64,000 nucleotides of DNA. Source: Cucurbitaria berberidis CBS 394.84. Its lineage: Eukaryota; Ascomycota; Dothideomycetes; Pleosporales; Cucurbitariaceae. Location of the stretch: positions 3,404,671 through 3,468,670 of the forward strand of contig NW_024468938.1 of assembly GCF_010015615.1 (NCBI RefSeq). The letters are read 5' to 3'. This document shows, in pieces, positions 11,945-21,680 of the stretch. The first letter of the stretch is position 1. Every line of letters begins with the position of its first letter. The notes under the pieces are model-generated. The model saw only the letters and a list, made by a program, of their open reading frames with translations. It did not search any database and had not been told where the DNA came from. A program made the translations under genes and the position numbers.

Positions 11945-13470
11945 ACCTGTTAACTTATTTTATATTAAAAAAAAAAAAAATTCTTTAAAAAAAGAATGCT
12001 TGTACTAGCGCTAAGAAAAAGTAAAAAAAGAATACTAATTATAAATAATAGGCAACTAGTTATAATAGCTGTAAAAAAGCTTAGGAAGTTTTTAGTAAAC
12101 TTAAAAAAAAGTTAGCTTATTGCTACTATTAATAAAATTAATAAAAAAAATATATTAAAGTGCTTTTGCATTATTGCGCTAAAAAGACTATTTTAAAGCT
12201 AATTTATAAAACTTAATTTATTAAAAAAAATAAGTAAAAGCAGACAAACTAGCCTAAATATAGTAAAAAAGAATTTTAGGAAAGAAAAAAAATACTTATA
12301 TTAATACTAGTAAGTAATATATTTATAGAAGCTTAAAAAGTATTAAAATAAGTATTTTAGTTCCTAATATAAGTATAGATTAAATTAATAGCTTAATTTA
12401 TAGTATTTATTATACTATTTATATACGCGTTTAGTTCTTAACTAGTATAGCTATAAAATAAAGTATAAAAGACAATAGCTAAAGCTTCTTCTATAGTAGT
12501 ATAAGGGGGGTTACTTATAGCTTATTTAAAGCTATAAGCAATTTAGAACAAAAATAAAGTAATAGTATTATAAATAATAGTATTATAAATATCTTTATAG
12601 TAATAGCGCAGCATATAAAATTATAAATTAAACTAATAGTGCGTATTAGCTGTATAATGTACTAAATTAATACTATAAGTGCCCTAAATAATAATATATA
12701 AATTATTATTAAAGTTAGACTTATTATAGTAGTTTTACTAAGCTTAAAAAGCCTAGTAAAAGTTAAAGTGCGTAGCAAAAAAAGCATTTTTATACTTATA
12801 TATTTTTTTACTTTAGTAGTAAGCAGAGCATAACTAATTAAGCCTATTTTAGTATTTAGCATAATTAAACTTTTTTATAATACTAATATACTTAGTGTAT
12901 ATTTAGCCTTAAGTAAGCATCGCCTTAAGTTTTTTATTATTAAAATTGCTTTTAGTAATATACTGCCTAAATTTGCGCACTAGCTTAGCTAAAGTACTTA
13001 ATTAAAAAAAAAATTAGCTCTATTACAGCGCTATATAAAAAAACAGCATATATTTTAGCAATAGCTGCTAAAACTACTATAACTACTGCTAAGTAAGCTA
13101 CTACTACTACTTAGAGCAAAAGATTAAAAGCTAAAAACAAAGTTGCAAGTTGCTATAGTAAAAAAATAAGCAGCACTATAAAGCTAATATAAAAAAAAAA
13201 GCTTATAAAATAAAAGTATAAAAAAAAGCAAAAAAAAGGCGTATAAAAGTAGTTTTAAAAAAAAATAACTAAAAAAAGAAAATTATAAGTTCTTGCTTAA
13301 AAATTTATTTAAGTTTAGTATAAGCTATTATTATAAGTGCGCAAAAGCTAACAATCTTTAAAACTACCTAAAACTTTTTTAAAAAAAAACTATACTAGAA
13401 TATTATAAAAATCTAATAATATTACAACTAGCCTAAAGCCTAAAGAAGGGGGAGAACTTTTTCTAGAAAT

Positions 13471-13479
13471 AAGGGGGTA
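13471..13479 (+). other. Polypurine tract of chromovirus
   Basis: AAGGGGGTA directly abuts the 3' LTR, where plus-strand DNA synthesis would start. It is one of the few G-runs left in the element. Confidence 0.7.
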
Positions 13480-13649
13480 TATTATAGCTTAGGCTTTAGC
13501 TTAAGCCTTAGTATTTGCAGATTAAAAACTTTAGCAAACTTTAGCAATAAACTTTTATATAAGTAGCTAGAAATCTCTGTACCTCCTTAAAGTATATAAT
13601 ACTATTATTTACGCTTAGAATAGAACAATCCTAAGGCTAGTCTATAATA
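13480..13649 (+). repeat. 3' LTR of chromovirus
   Basis: 170 bp starting TATTATAGCTTAGG and ending CTATAATA. Its terminal TG and CA have become TA and TA, consistent with RIP. ATTGT follows directly. Confidence 0.93.
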
Positions 13650-13686
13650 ATTGTATAGCTGCAACAGCAGCTTAGGCCTCTATTTT

Positions 13687-13698
13687 TAAAGTAAACTA
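13687..13698 (+). repeat. 12-bp target-site duplication, right copy
   Basis: Exact copy of 5815-5826. Transposase reading resumes directly after it. Confidence 0.85.
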
Positions 13699-14040
13699 TT
13701 TTACTTTTTATTATTTTTGCAAGTAAGAACTACCTTTTAGCTTAATATAAAAAAAATAGCCTGCCCTATAATTAAGTTATTGCAGTTTTTAAAAATAGCT
13801 AAATAATAAATAAGCTTATTTTTAAATAGTTAAAGCACTTTAATAAGCATACTAAAAAAAAAGTTATTAGTATTTATTATCTGCTTATTATTAATAGTTA
13901 TAAGAACTATATATTAGTCTAATTCTAATAGTACTATAAAAAATAAAAAATTATTACTTTTTATATACTTTTACATTTATTGCACTTACTATAGCTACTT
14001 AATATAAGTTATTTTGCGCTTTTAAAAAAGGCGTATAAAT
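13687..14040 (+). pseudogene. Fot1-type transposase remnant, second catalytic part
   Basis: After the insertion the same transposase continues in the frame that follows position 5826. It reads LKHFNKHTKKKVISIYYLLIIN near 13850-13895, where the family has a YRLLILDGHESH-like block, and the catalytic Asp is now AAT at 13893. It then reads IITFYI-LLHLLHLL-stop-LLNISYFALLKKAYK up to about 14039, matching the family's P-H-SHLLQPLDV-CF-LK-AY block. Beyond about 14045 the reading fades. Confidence 0.8.
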
Positions 14041-14760
14041 ACTAAGCTAAAAAGCTAATGCGCAATAGTATTAACTATATTATTAAAATTAAATTTTTAT
14101 TATATTTTAAACTAGCTTTTAATACTACTATTATAAAAAGCAATATTTTAGGTAGCTTTAAAAGCGCTAGTCTAGTTTTTTTTAATTTTAAAGCTATAAT
14201 ATTAAAGCTTAATATTTAATTATATATTTTATTACTACCTACTATTAAAAATAGTTTTTAGGAGTTAAAAATACTAAGCAATACTTTAAAATTTAAATTT
14301 TAATTAATATTAATTAAAATAAAAATTTAAAAGTACTTAAATAGTTTTTTTACTTTAATAGTTAAAGTTTTTAAAAAAATTTTAAAAAGTATAGCTATAG
14401 TCGCGCATAAATTTATATTAGCATAAAAAAAAATTGCTAAGCTTTAAGTAGCTAATAAAGCTACTATATAATAAAAATTACATAAAAAAAAGCAAGTATA
14501 AAAAAAGAAAACTTTTATAGTAAAAAATAATTTTTAATTAATAATTCTAAAAAAGTTTAAAGCGCGTAGTAATAGAAAAAAAGTAAAAAAGTAAGCGTAT
14601 ATTAAAGCAGGTAAGCCCTTTTAAAGGCGCTATAAATATTATAGTAAAGCTAAGTATAACGTGCAAATATATAAGCAAAAAGTAAAAATAGTTTTTAAAT
14701 AAATTAGTTTATTATAATTTACTATTATAGTTTTTTATAGTACTATACTGTCGTGTATAG

Positions 14761-14822
14761 TACTAATTTTAGTAAAATTTTAGTATTATAACTAACTTAA
14801 CTAAGCAACTAACTTGCCTGTG
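14761..14822 (-). repeat. Right terminal inverted repeat of Fot1-like element
   Basis: Read on the minus strand it begins CACAGGCAAGTTAG and aligns over 62 bp with the left repeat. TA follows at 14823-14824. This copy is the more RIP-mutated one. Confidence 0.92.
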
Positions 14823-14824
14823 TA

Positions 14825-15190
14825 ATATATTAAAATATTTTTTTATATTTAATACTGCTAACTAGATATAAATTAAGCCTTATACTAACTATAAATTATA
14901 TAATACTAGCTAAAATAGCTTTTTTTTTTGCTATTATAAAAAGCTTTACTTTTAGTATATATATATTTTTTAAAAATATTACGCTAACAATGTTACCTGC
15001 AACTAAATCTAGGCTATATATAATATTTTGCTATTTTTATAGCTTTTCTAATAACTTCTATACTTAGACTAAATTATACTATATTTAATAGCGTTGCTAT
15101 TTTAAAATTAGAATGCTAATAAAGCTATATAGAAATAAAAAAATATTAAGCAGTAACTAGGCTAGCACATAAGGCGCGTGGCTTTAAACT
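14825..15190. other. A+T-rich flank of the Fot1-like element
   Basis: The sequence stays TpA-rich for 370 bp beyond the right terminal repeat, mirroring 4920-5093 on the left. No terminal repeats or domain remnants were recognised. It is either an older repeat into which the Fot1 element jumped, or unique DNA mutated by RIP leakage. Confidence 0.5.
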
Positions 15191-16204
15191 TATAATTAGG
15201 GCGGAAGCTACGCTTGAAATTTATTAGGTAGAAAATGGCGCGGATCCTCGGTGGCACCTTGACGCTTGTGTGTTTCGGTGTTGCCGTTTCGCGTAGGCTT
15301 CGTCTCTGCATCCCACGCGAACGTCAGCCACGACGAGGCTTGACGACGCCCAAAACCATGATGAAAGTCCAAATTAAGCATTGCAGGTCAGCGAATGAGG
15401 TGGCAGAAGCGAATCAAGATGCGGCACTGGGATGCTGTCATGCATGTGTGGAGCGGGAGGGAGACACGTAGGGTTTGGTGGAGATGAAGATGAACCGTCT
15501 TGGACGGGGCAAGTCGTAGAATTGGGCTGGGTATTGACAGAAATGATGATAGAGAAGGACAGCGTCGACGGGTGTGTTGGAGCATTACAGGCATTGCTTC
15601 TTCGGTCCTTTAGGCATTGCGAGTCTTCATCTACCACGACAAAGATGATGCTGGACGGCTGTACGCCATGGTGGACCCACACCTCACGCTTTCCTAGACG
15701 CGTCCCGAGCCGAGTGATGATTCCTTTTTATTCCCGCCTTATTCCATCTTCTTCTGCATGCCCCTGAGCTCCTCTAAGATCTACAGTATTCCTTCCCTTC
15801 CCGTACATGTTTTCACAATTATTATCTGTGACTTGATATAGCAAAGAGTACAAAGGACTACTAGTCCCTGTCGTCGAGGCTCCGCTCGGTTCGGTGTCAG
15901 ACTTCAGCCTTACGAGCTTACGAACGTACTACCGACCAAACAACCCCGCGTTACGAATCTTTCGACGTAGCCCGCAGTCAGCCGCACTGTAATCCGTGAC
16001 TACAGCTTTCTTCGTGCATCTTTCTTTTCTTACCCACCTACCGCCCCCGATCCTGCGTTGCGATAAACTCCTTCAGACGATCAGCAACTAGACTCGATCA
16101 AATCGCATTTGGACGTCGACCGCCCGCGGCTACTGCTCGGCTTCTCCTCCCGCCGGAACGCGCAACCACTTCACTTCCCCTACACACTATACAATCAAGT
16201 CGCC
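15191..16204. other. Intergenic, upstream of metacaspase
   Basis: Composition returns to normal about 1 kb before the metacaspase ATG. Short ORFs (78 and 111 codons) have no recognisable domains. The CT-rich stretch near 16010-16080 is a plausible promoter or 5' UTR. The repeat block ends about 1 kb from the start codon. Confidence 0.6.
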
Positions 16205-17874
16205 ATGTCCTACTATCCGGGCCAGCAGTATCATCAGAACGCCTACGGTGCCCCGCCTCCGCAGAATGGTTACGGTGCCCCGCCCCCACAAGGATACCCG
16301 CCGCAGCAGAACTATGGTGCTCCGTGAGTGTGAATTCAGCTTCAATCTTGACTGATGCTTTGCTGACAAGCCCCAGGCCTCCACAACAAGGATACGGATA
16401 CCCACCCCCCCAGAGCCCGCAACCACCTTACCAGAACTACGGACAACCGACGCCTCCCCCGCAACAGTATGGATACAATCAGGTCAGCAGCGCTTAGGGT
16501 TGGCGAGAAGCAATGACCTGAGGACTGACGCATGCATAGGGTCCACCACCTCAGCAATACGGCAATTATGGTCCACCTCAGAACCAAGGGCCGCCGCCAC
16601 AACAGCAGCCTGCTCGACCAGGTACATCTCTACCATTTGATCTAGGAAGTCTTTGGAGCTGACAGCTAGCCCAGGCATGATGCCCACAGCCAACAGCAAC
16701 CAATGGACACATGGAAACCACAACGCCCCTGCACCACCGCCCACGGGCGCACAGAACTTCGGCCACGGCGCGCCCCAGGACTACTCGTTTCAATACTCGG
16801 CCTGCAACGGCCGGCGGAAAGCGCTACTTATCGGTATCAACTACTTTGGTCAAAAAGGCCAGCTTCGAGGGTGCATCAACGATGTAAAGAACATGAGCAC
16901 ATATCTAAACGAGTTCTTTGGTTACAAGAGGGAGGATATGGTCACTCTGACCGACGACCAGCAGAACCCAATGAGCCAGCCGTCCAAGGCGAACATTTTA
17001 AGAGCGATGCATTGGCTAGTCAAGGATGCACGCCCGAATGACTCGTTGTTCTTCCACTACTCAGGTATGCAACAATACCCTTTCTCGGATGACCAACAGG
17101 CATGGCAGAGTTGAAGTTGACCGATTATAGGACACGGCGGCCAGACCAAAGACTTGGACGGTGACGAAGACGACGGCTATGACGAAGTAATCTACCCCGT
17201 CGACTTCCGCACTGCCGGCCAGATCGTCGACGACGAGATGCACCGTATCATGGTCAGCCCCCTGCAACCCGGTGTTCGTCTAACGGCCATCTTCGACTCG
17301 TGTCACTCCGGCTCCGCGCTCGATCTGCCTTACATCTACTCCACCCAGGGCGTGCTCAAGGAGCCCAATCTTGCCAAGGAGGCTGGCCAAGGCTTGTTGG
17401 GCATTGTGTCGAGTTATGCCAAGGGCGACATTGGCAGTATGCTGGGGAGCGCGACGAGCCTTTTCAAGAAGGCGGTCTCGGGAGATGAGGTGTACAAGAA
17501 GAACTTGAAGACCAAGACCAGCCCTGCGGACGTGATCATGTGGAGTGGAAGCAAGGATACGCAGACGTCGTAAGTATAATCTGCATCTTGAACCTTTGAG
17601 CTGGGAAATTCTAACAGGACCTTTTAGGGCCGACGCAAGCATTGGCGGCGAAGCCACGGGCGCCATGTCCTGGGCCTTCATCACCGCGCTCCGCAAGAAC
17701 CCCAACCAGAGCTACGTTCAGCTGCTAAACAGCATCCGTGACGAACTCGAGGGCAAATACCAGCAGAAGCCGCAGTTGAGCTGCAGTCATCCTTTGAGTA
17801 AGGCACTCCTTCCACCCTTGTGAACAACCCGAATGCTAACAACGACAGATGTCGACATCTTGTACGTCATGTAA
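16205..17874 (+). CDS. Type I metacaspase (caspase-like cysteine protease)
   Basis: Cytosolic Arg/Lys-specific protease of the MCA1/CasA family, linked to stress, ageing and cell death. Seven exons were derived: 16205-16323, 16377-16482, 16540-16621, 16666-17064, 17131-17569, 17628-17797 and 17849-17874, giving 446 aa. The N-terminal 150 residues are a Pro/Gln/Gly/Tyr-rich prodomain with GYGAPPPQ-like repeats, spread over the first exons. The p20 part starts near CNGRRKALLIGINYF. The catalytic pair is His237 in HYSGHGGQ and Cys293 in DSCHSGS; an acidic loop (DGDEDDGYDE) follows the His. The C-terminus NVDILYVM is typical. All motifs are intact, so it should be active. It converges on the AMMECR1 gene. 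Confidence 0.95.
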
Positions 17875-18690
17875 ATGCAAGTGTGTAAAGATGATGAACA
17901 ATGAATGGACGAGGATATGGGATTGGGATTGGGAAAGGTTCATTGTTTGATTGATATCAGGCACTGTTGTATAGGAAAGGGTCTACAAAATGGGCACTTC
18001 TATCACAACTGTTGATGATTGTGTATACCTGTTCTTGTAATTACTTGTGGTGGAACTTCCAAGCGTGTTGCTGCGGCACTCAGTTGCTATTGGGCCGTTT
18101 TTTTTTAAAACAGAACTAAGTTGAATGTTCACCTACTCACTACTACTGTCTGCACCAACAACCATTTCATTGGCGGTGCGTGCACCATGAGTCGGTCATC
18201 AAGGGTAAATTGAGTTACACGTACTCGTCCGTTGTTGTCTCTTGTAAGCTAACAATACCACAATGGCAAACCTCTCATCTTCTAGTAGTACTATGCCAGA
18301 TATCCTTGCGAAATCAGAACTACAATAGCCACACTATCCCTCTTGCACAAATATCCGCCTATATCCAATCTCTGCGATCGTTGTTACATCGTGTTCAAAT
18401 GTAGCGTACTCTTGTTGCGTATAGAGGTACCAGAAGTTGGTGTATAAGAGGGATATTTGGCGTATGTAGGGGGGTATGCTCCCGAAACTCCCTTTCAAAC
18501 AACCTGCAAGACGCCGTGCCAATCCGTGGATATCTTCCCGTCGTATGTCGTAAATCCATGGGAAATCATGAACCCGTCTATAACTCCCAGTAATCAAAAG
18601 AGCAAGAAACCAGACAGTACCTGCTCACCCATCGCAAGGGGGCCAACTATGCTACACTTGCATGCATATGTATGTGTGTGTGTGTGTGTG
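17875..18690. other. Convergent intergenic region with TG microsatellite
   Basis: It lies between the 3' ends of the metacaspase and AMMECR1 genes. Only short unconserved ORFs occur. A (TG)n run at about 18671-18690 directly abuts the AMMECR1 stop codon. Confidence 0.6.
18671..18690 (+). repeat. TG dinucleotide microsatellite
   Basis: About ten TG units, within the expected 3' UTR of the minus-strand AMMECR1 gene. Confidence 0.9.
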
Positions 18691-19651
18691 CTAGCAGTCA
18701 GCCATCTCCTCGTCAGCCCAGTCCCTCCACTCCTGCCACTCTCTATGCCCTAGCGCAACCTTCTTCCCCTGATACCGCACAACGTTCAACTCGACTTTGC
18801 GCCAATCATCCTTTCGTCCACTCCATCCTGCCTTCCGCATCAAGCTCACCAGCGTTTCCTCCTTGGTCCACCCTTGCTCCCGCGCAACATCCGGGAGGTA
18901 GGTAGATCCGTAGCGGCGGCCATGGTAACTGAAGGATATGCGCAAGCCGTGTGTGCCGATGGTCCAGTCGAGAGGAGAGGAGGCGGGCTCGAAGTTGGTG
19001 AGGAGGGTTACAGCGCATTCGAGGGTGGGAAGTTCACGGGCCGTGATGGGGGAGAAACGCGTGTCGTCAAAGGCACTGTAAATGCAGATTGATTAGCTCA
19101 AATCAACCTGTAGTAGTATGGCAGAGTACGTACGAAGTCAGAGCATAACTCCTCAACCCCTCATCCAACTCCTGCGCTTCAAACGTGCCGATACACCCCC
19201 TCAGCCGTTTCTCCCCGCTCTTCGTCACAGTGTTCCAGGTCACGAACAGCGGGTGATCCTCCACAGTCTCTTGCTCCGCCTTCTGCAGCCGCGAGAAGAA
19301 ACTACTCCGACTGCTACTCTTGCTTGTCGCGCTACTCGCTTCGCTAATCCCGCTTGGTGTTGAACTCGCGCTCTGTAAACTTGAGGAGCTTGCTGTAGAG
19401 GGCGAGGGCACAAGGAGGCGCGATATGGCGGCAGGCTTGTAGGAAGCGTCTACTGGGGCGGGTGAGAACGAGGATGAGTCGGTTTCAGAGTCTTCTGGGA
19501 CTGAGACCTCGTCGCTGGGTTCCGTCGTGGTGGGGTCGGTGTTGTACTTCTTCCATAGCGCTTCCACCTGACGGAAGGAGAGAGCTGGTCTCTTTTCGAG
19601 GCTTGCAGATAGGCTTTCAAAGCAGTATGCGCAGTGGGCTTGGGTAGCCAT
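18691..19651 (-). CDS. AMMECR1-domain protein
   Basis: Member of a domain family found in all kingdoms whose biochemical role is still uncertain. Exon 1 is 19134-19651 and exon 2 is 18691-19075, with a 58-bp intron (GTACGT to TTACAG); the product is 300 aa. The start is the ATG at 19651; a GTG further upstream is not needed. The N-terminus (CAYCFESLSASLEKRP) leads into the domain. An insert of about 80 residues rich in Ser, Thr and Glu separates it from the core HPLFVTWNTV...LRGCIGTFEAQ. That core motif (LRGCIG) is the signature of the family. Exon 2 supplies FDDTRFSPI, SYHGRRYGSTYLPDVAREQGW and the rest. The Ser-rich insert is the only unusual part. Confidence 0.92.
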
Positions 19652-20684
19652 CTTGGGTGGCAGTTGCTCTGTCACGACGTGGGTGGAGGGCGTGAATATG
19701 CGGTATCTGGAGCGTTGGCGGGCTAGAGGAGGGGAGATATGTACTGAAAAGAAGGCAAGGCTGTGAGACCTTCGCTATAACGAAAGACTAAGATGACGGC
19801 TACTGCAGGGTGTGTAGTTGCTAGGTAATCAGACCCAAGCAGGGCTGTGCAGGATGGACAGGAACCGGACGCCTTCAGCCCACCTTCCACTATACTCTCC
19901 GCGGTGAGCGGTGCAAGAGCGTGCAGGAAGTTTTCGAGTAATTTCCAGTGGAGGACGCTCTTGCATCACCTCCCGAGAGGTTGAAGGGTGGGATGGCGGC
20001 TTTTGAAAGAGTAAAAGGCTATTGCTGAAGTTGCAAAGCTGTGTACCCCGCTGGCTACCAGAGCTCGGCGACCTGCTGCACCTTCAAAGAAAATCACCAT
20101 TTGATCAAGTCCACTAGAAGGGTCAGCCGGTAATGGGATATATTCATCTATGACTGTTTCATAATACGTAGATGCCACGATGGAATTGCAATGTGCAATA
20201 TGCAGCCGACGAGACCAGTTACGGTCCGAACCGTTTATAAGCTTGCCGTTAATAGAAGAAATGTAACCCCATCTTCATGCACACTTACCCTACGGAGGTA
20301 AAGAGTAGTGTGTTTGGTAATGATGGGGAATATCGATCTTGCCACTTAGATATTCCTTCAGCAGGTCGAGCATGGAGAGCTCTTATTGCTGTACACAATA
20401 TGGCTGGGTAGCGCGGTTTGCACCTCGTCTACTCGTATCAACTACGCAAACAAGTTCTACACTTGCGCGCTTGCAATGCATCACTCGGTCGATCCGCGCG
20501 GTAATGGACCGGGGCTGGCTTTTGACTTATTCATTGCCGCATCTCATGCCTATGGCTGTTGTAACCCGCTCCCACCTCTGAGCTCGAAACCGTCATAGAA
20601 AGTCCGAATGCCATTGACGCCGACCAGATGTCTCATGAAGGAACCGAAAACCACCCTCGTCGCTCGCTCGTAATCGTTCGTCCT
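19652..20684. other. Intergenic between AMMECR1 and eL29 genes
   Basis: It contains the upstream region of the AMMECR1 gene and the 3' side of eL29. A 70-codon minus-strand ORF (19966-20178) looks fairly ordinary in codon use but has no recognised homology. No RNA gene seen. Confidence 0.55.
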
Positions 20685-21110
20685 TTATGCCGAGTCGCGC
20701 TTGCCCTCCTTGACCTCCTTCTGCATCGTTGTTAGCGGATGGCGTTGATTGTGTCGTGTATCGTAGGTACGCACCAGAGCGCGCATGGTGCCGTGAAGAG
20801 CATGCCTATGGTTCCTGCGGAACTTGGGGTCGGTGCCCTTGAGCGAGGGGTATCTGTGTGTCTTGGGCTTCTTGATACTGCAGGGCCAAATATCAGTCAT
20901 CGTGTTCCAACAAGTGTATGCCAGCCGTGTAGCGCGGACGGATGTGAATCATCGGCGGTAGTCGTGCGCGTTCGATGGAAGGTGGAGGGATGCATACCCG
21001 TTCCTGTGATTCTTCTTGGACTGGTTGTGCTGAGACGAGTTCTTTGATTCTGTGGGATCCTGTCAGCAGAGTTTGTGGATTACACCTGGTATTGTGAACG
21101 TACTGGCCAT
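20685..21110 (-). CDS. RPL29: 60S ribosomal protein eL29 (L29)
   Basis: Small basic protein of the large ribosomal subunit. Four exons were derived on the minus strand: 21104-21110 (only ATG GCC A), 20998-21049, 20775-20877 and 20685-20720, giving 65 aa, the usual length. The N-terminus MAKSKNSSQHNQSKKNHRNG and the core IKKPKTHRYPSLKGTDPKFRR match the family closely. A 7-nt first exon followed by an intron directly after the start is common in fungal ribosomal protein genes. Gene finders would likely miss it, since no exon exceeds 103 nt. Confidence 0.95.
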
Positions 21111-21680
21111 GGCGACGGATTTGCGTGTCGAATTGCCTGGGTGGTTTGACGAAGAGCTGCCTTTGCGATAGACTGAATTTCCGCCCGAGTGTGGTGTAAG
21201 CGAGTTGCAAACGGCGCTAAGAGTTCTCCGGCTTGGCGCGACGCTAGGACACGTGCCTCACCACCGGGCAGCATGATGCAATCGGCGTCTCCATTTAGGT
21301 TTTGAAAATGAAATAAAATCTATCTGGCTAAGCCCTGTGGCTGTTCTCCTGGTGCACTCCCAGCAGCACGAGTATTCGACAGAACAGCATATAACGCATT
21401 TGATCAGCCAGATCTGGTAGATCCCTTCTGCAATGGACGTAATTATTTCAACAAGGTAGCGTATCAGCTGCTCAATAAGACGATCGTTGTAATTGTAATG
21501 TCTTCTTTTATCATAAGAGCATCGTAAATAGCTCCCAGTCTGGATATTTTCAGTCTTTCCTCCCTATCCCTTTGAACTTATTCGTCGATCGCAGCAGCAC
21601 GGTCTGTCTCGACCCAAATACTCCTCCCATAACGCCAATTTGAACTGCAAGTGAGCAACTAAATGCTCTTCTTCCTATGT
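21111..21680. other. Intergenic, upstream of eL29
   Basis: It holds the eL29 promoter side and the 3' flank of the next minus-strand gene. No distinct motif was recognised. Confidence 0.5.

Larger units (their letters stand above)
6153..13649 (+). mobile_element. Ty3/Gypsy chromovirus LTR retrotransposon, full-length but RIP-inactivated
   Basis: A complete 7497-bp element. It has 170-bp LTRs at both ends, a 5-bp target duplication ATTGT (6148-6152 and 13650-13654), and a purine tract just before the 3' LTR. The order on the plus strand is gag with zinc knuckle (7.4 kb), reverse transcriptase (8.7 kb), integrase (10.3-10.5 kb) and chromodomain (11.1 kb). Polymerase before integrase places it in Ty3/Gypsy, and the chromodomain marks a chromovirus. 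About 2.3 kb follow the chromodomain, far more than usual. All frames are destroyed by stops. No primer binding site can be read. Confidence 0.92.
5827..13686. mobile_element. Short (about 358 bp) insertion with 12-bp target duplication, split by the chromovirus
   Basis: The element's own sequence is 5827-6152 plus 13655-13686. Identical 12-bp direct repeats TAAAGTAAACTA lie at 5815-5826 and 13687-13698. Deleting everything between them plus one copy joins the transposase frame exactly. Its left 90 bp (about 5828-5915) keeps many CpA dinucleotides and looks hardly mutated. A 12-bp duplication is typical of retroposition by LINE machinery, so a SINE is possible. A B-box-like GTTCAAATCC occurs on the minus strand at 5980-5971, but no A-rich tail is clear. 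Class unresolved. Confidence 0.7.
5096..14822 (+). mobile_element. Fot1/pogo-type (Tc1-mariner superfamily) DNA transposon, RIP-mutated and interrupted
   Basis: Outermost element of the repeat block. It has 62-bp terminal inverted repeats (5096-5157 and 14761-14822) flanked by TA on both sides (5094-5095 and 14823-14824), the target duplication of this superfamily. Without the insert at 5827-13698 it is about 1.86 kb, a usual Fot1 size. On the plus strand a decayed transposase can be followed on both sides of the insert. RIP replaced the catalytic aspartates by Asn codons and added many TAA/TAG codons, so the element cannot be autonomous. Confidence 0.9.

Noticed and set aside
12662..12862. 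66-codon minus-strand ORF in the chromovirus tail
   Set aside because: Hydrophobic only because the DNA is A+T-rich; surrounded by stops and inside RIP-mutated sequence.
15235..15767. Short plus-strand ORFs between the repeat block and the metacaspase
   Set aside because: No domain, and overlapping ORFs on the other strand; more likely promoter or UTR sequence.
19966..20178. 70-codon minus-strand ORF (MASTYYETVIDEYIPLP...)
   Set aside because: Reads rather like a protein, but is short, with no recognised homology and no splice continuation; kept only as a remark.
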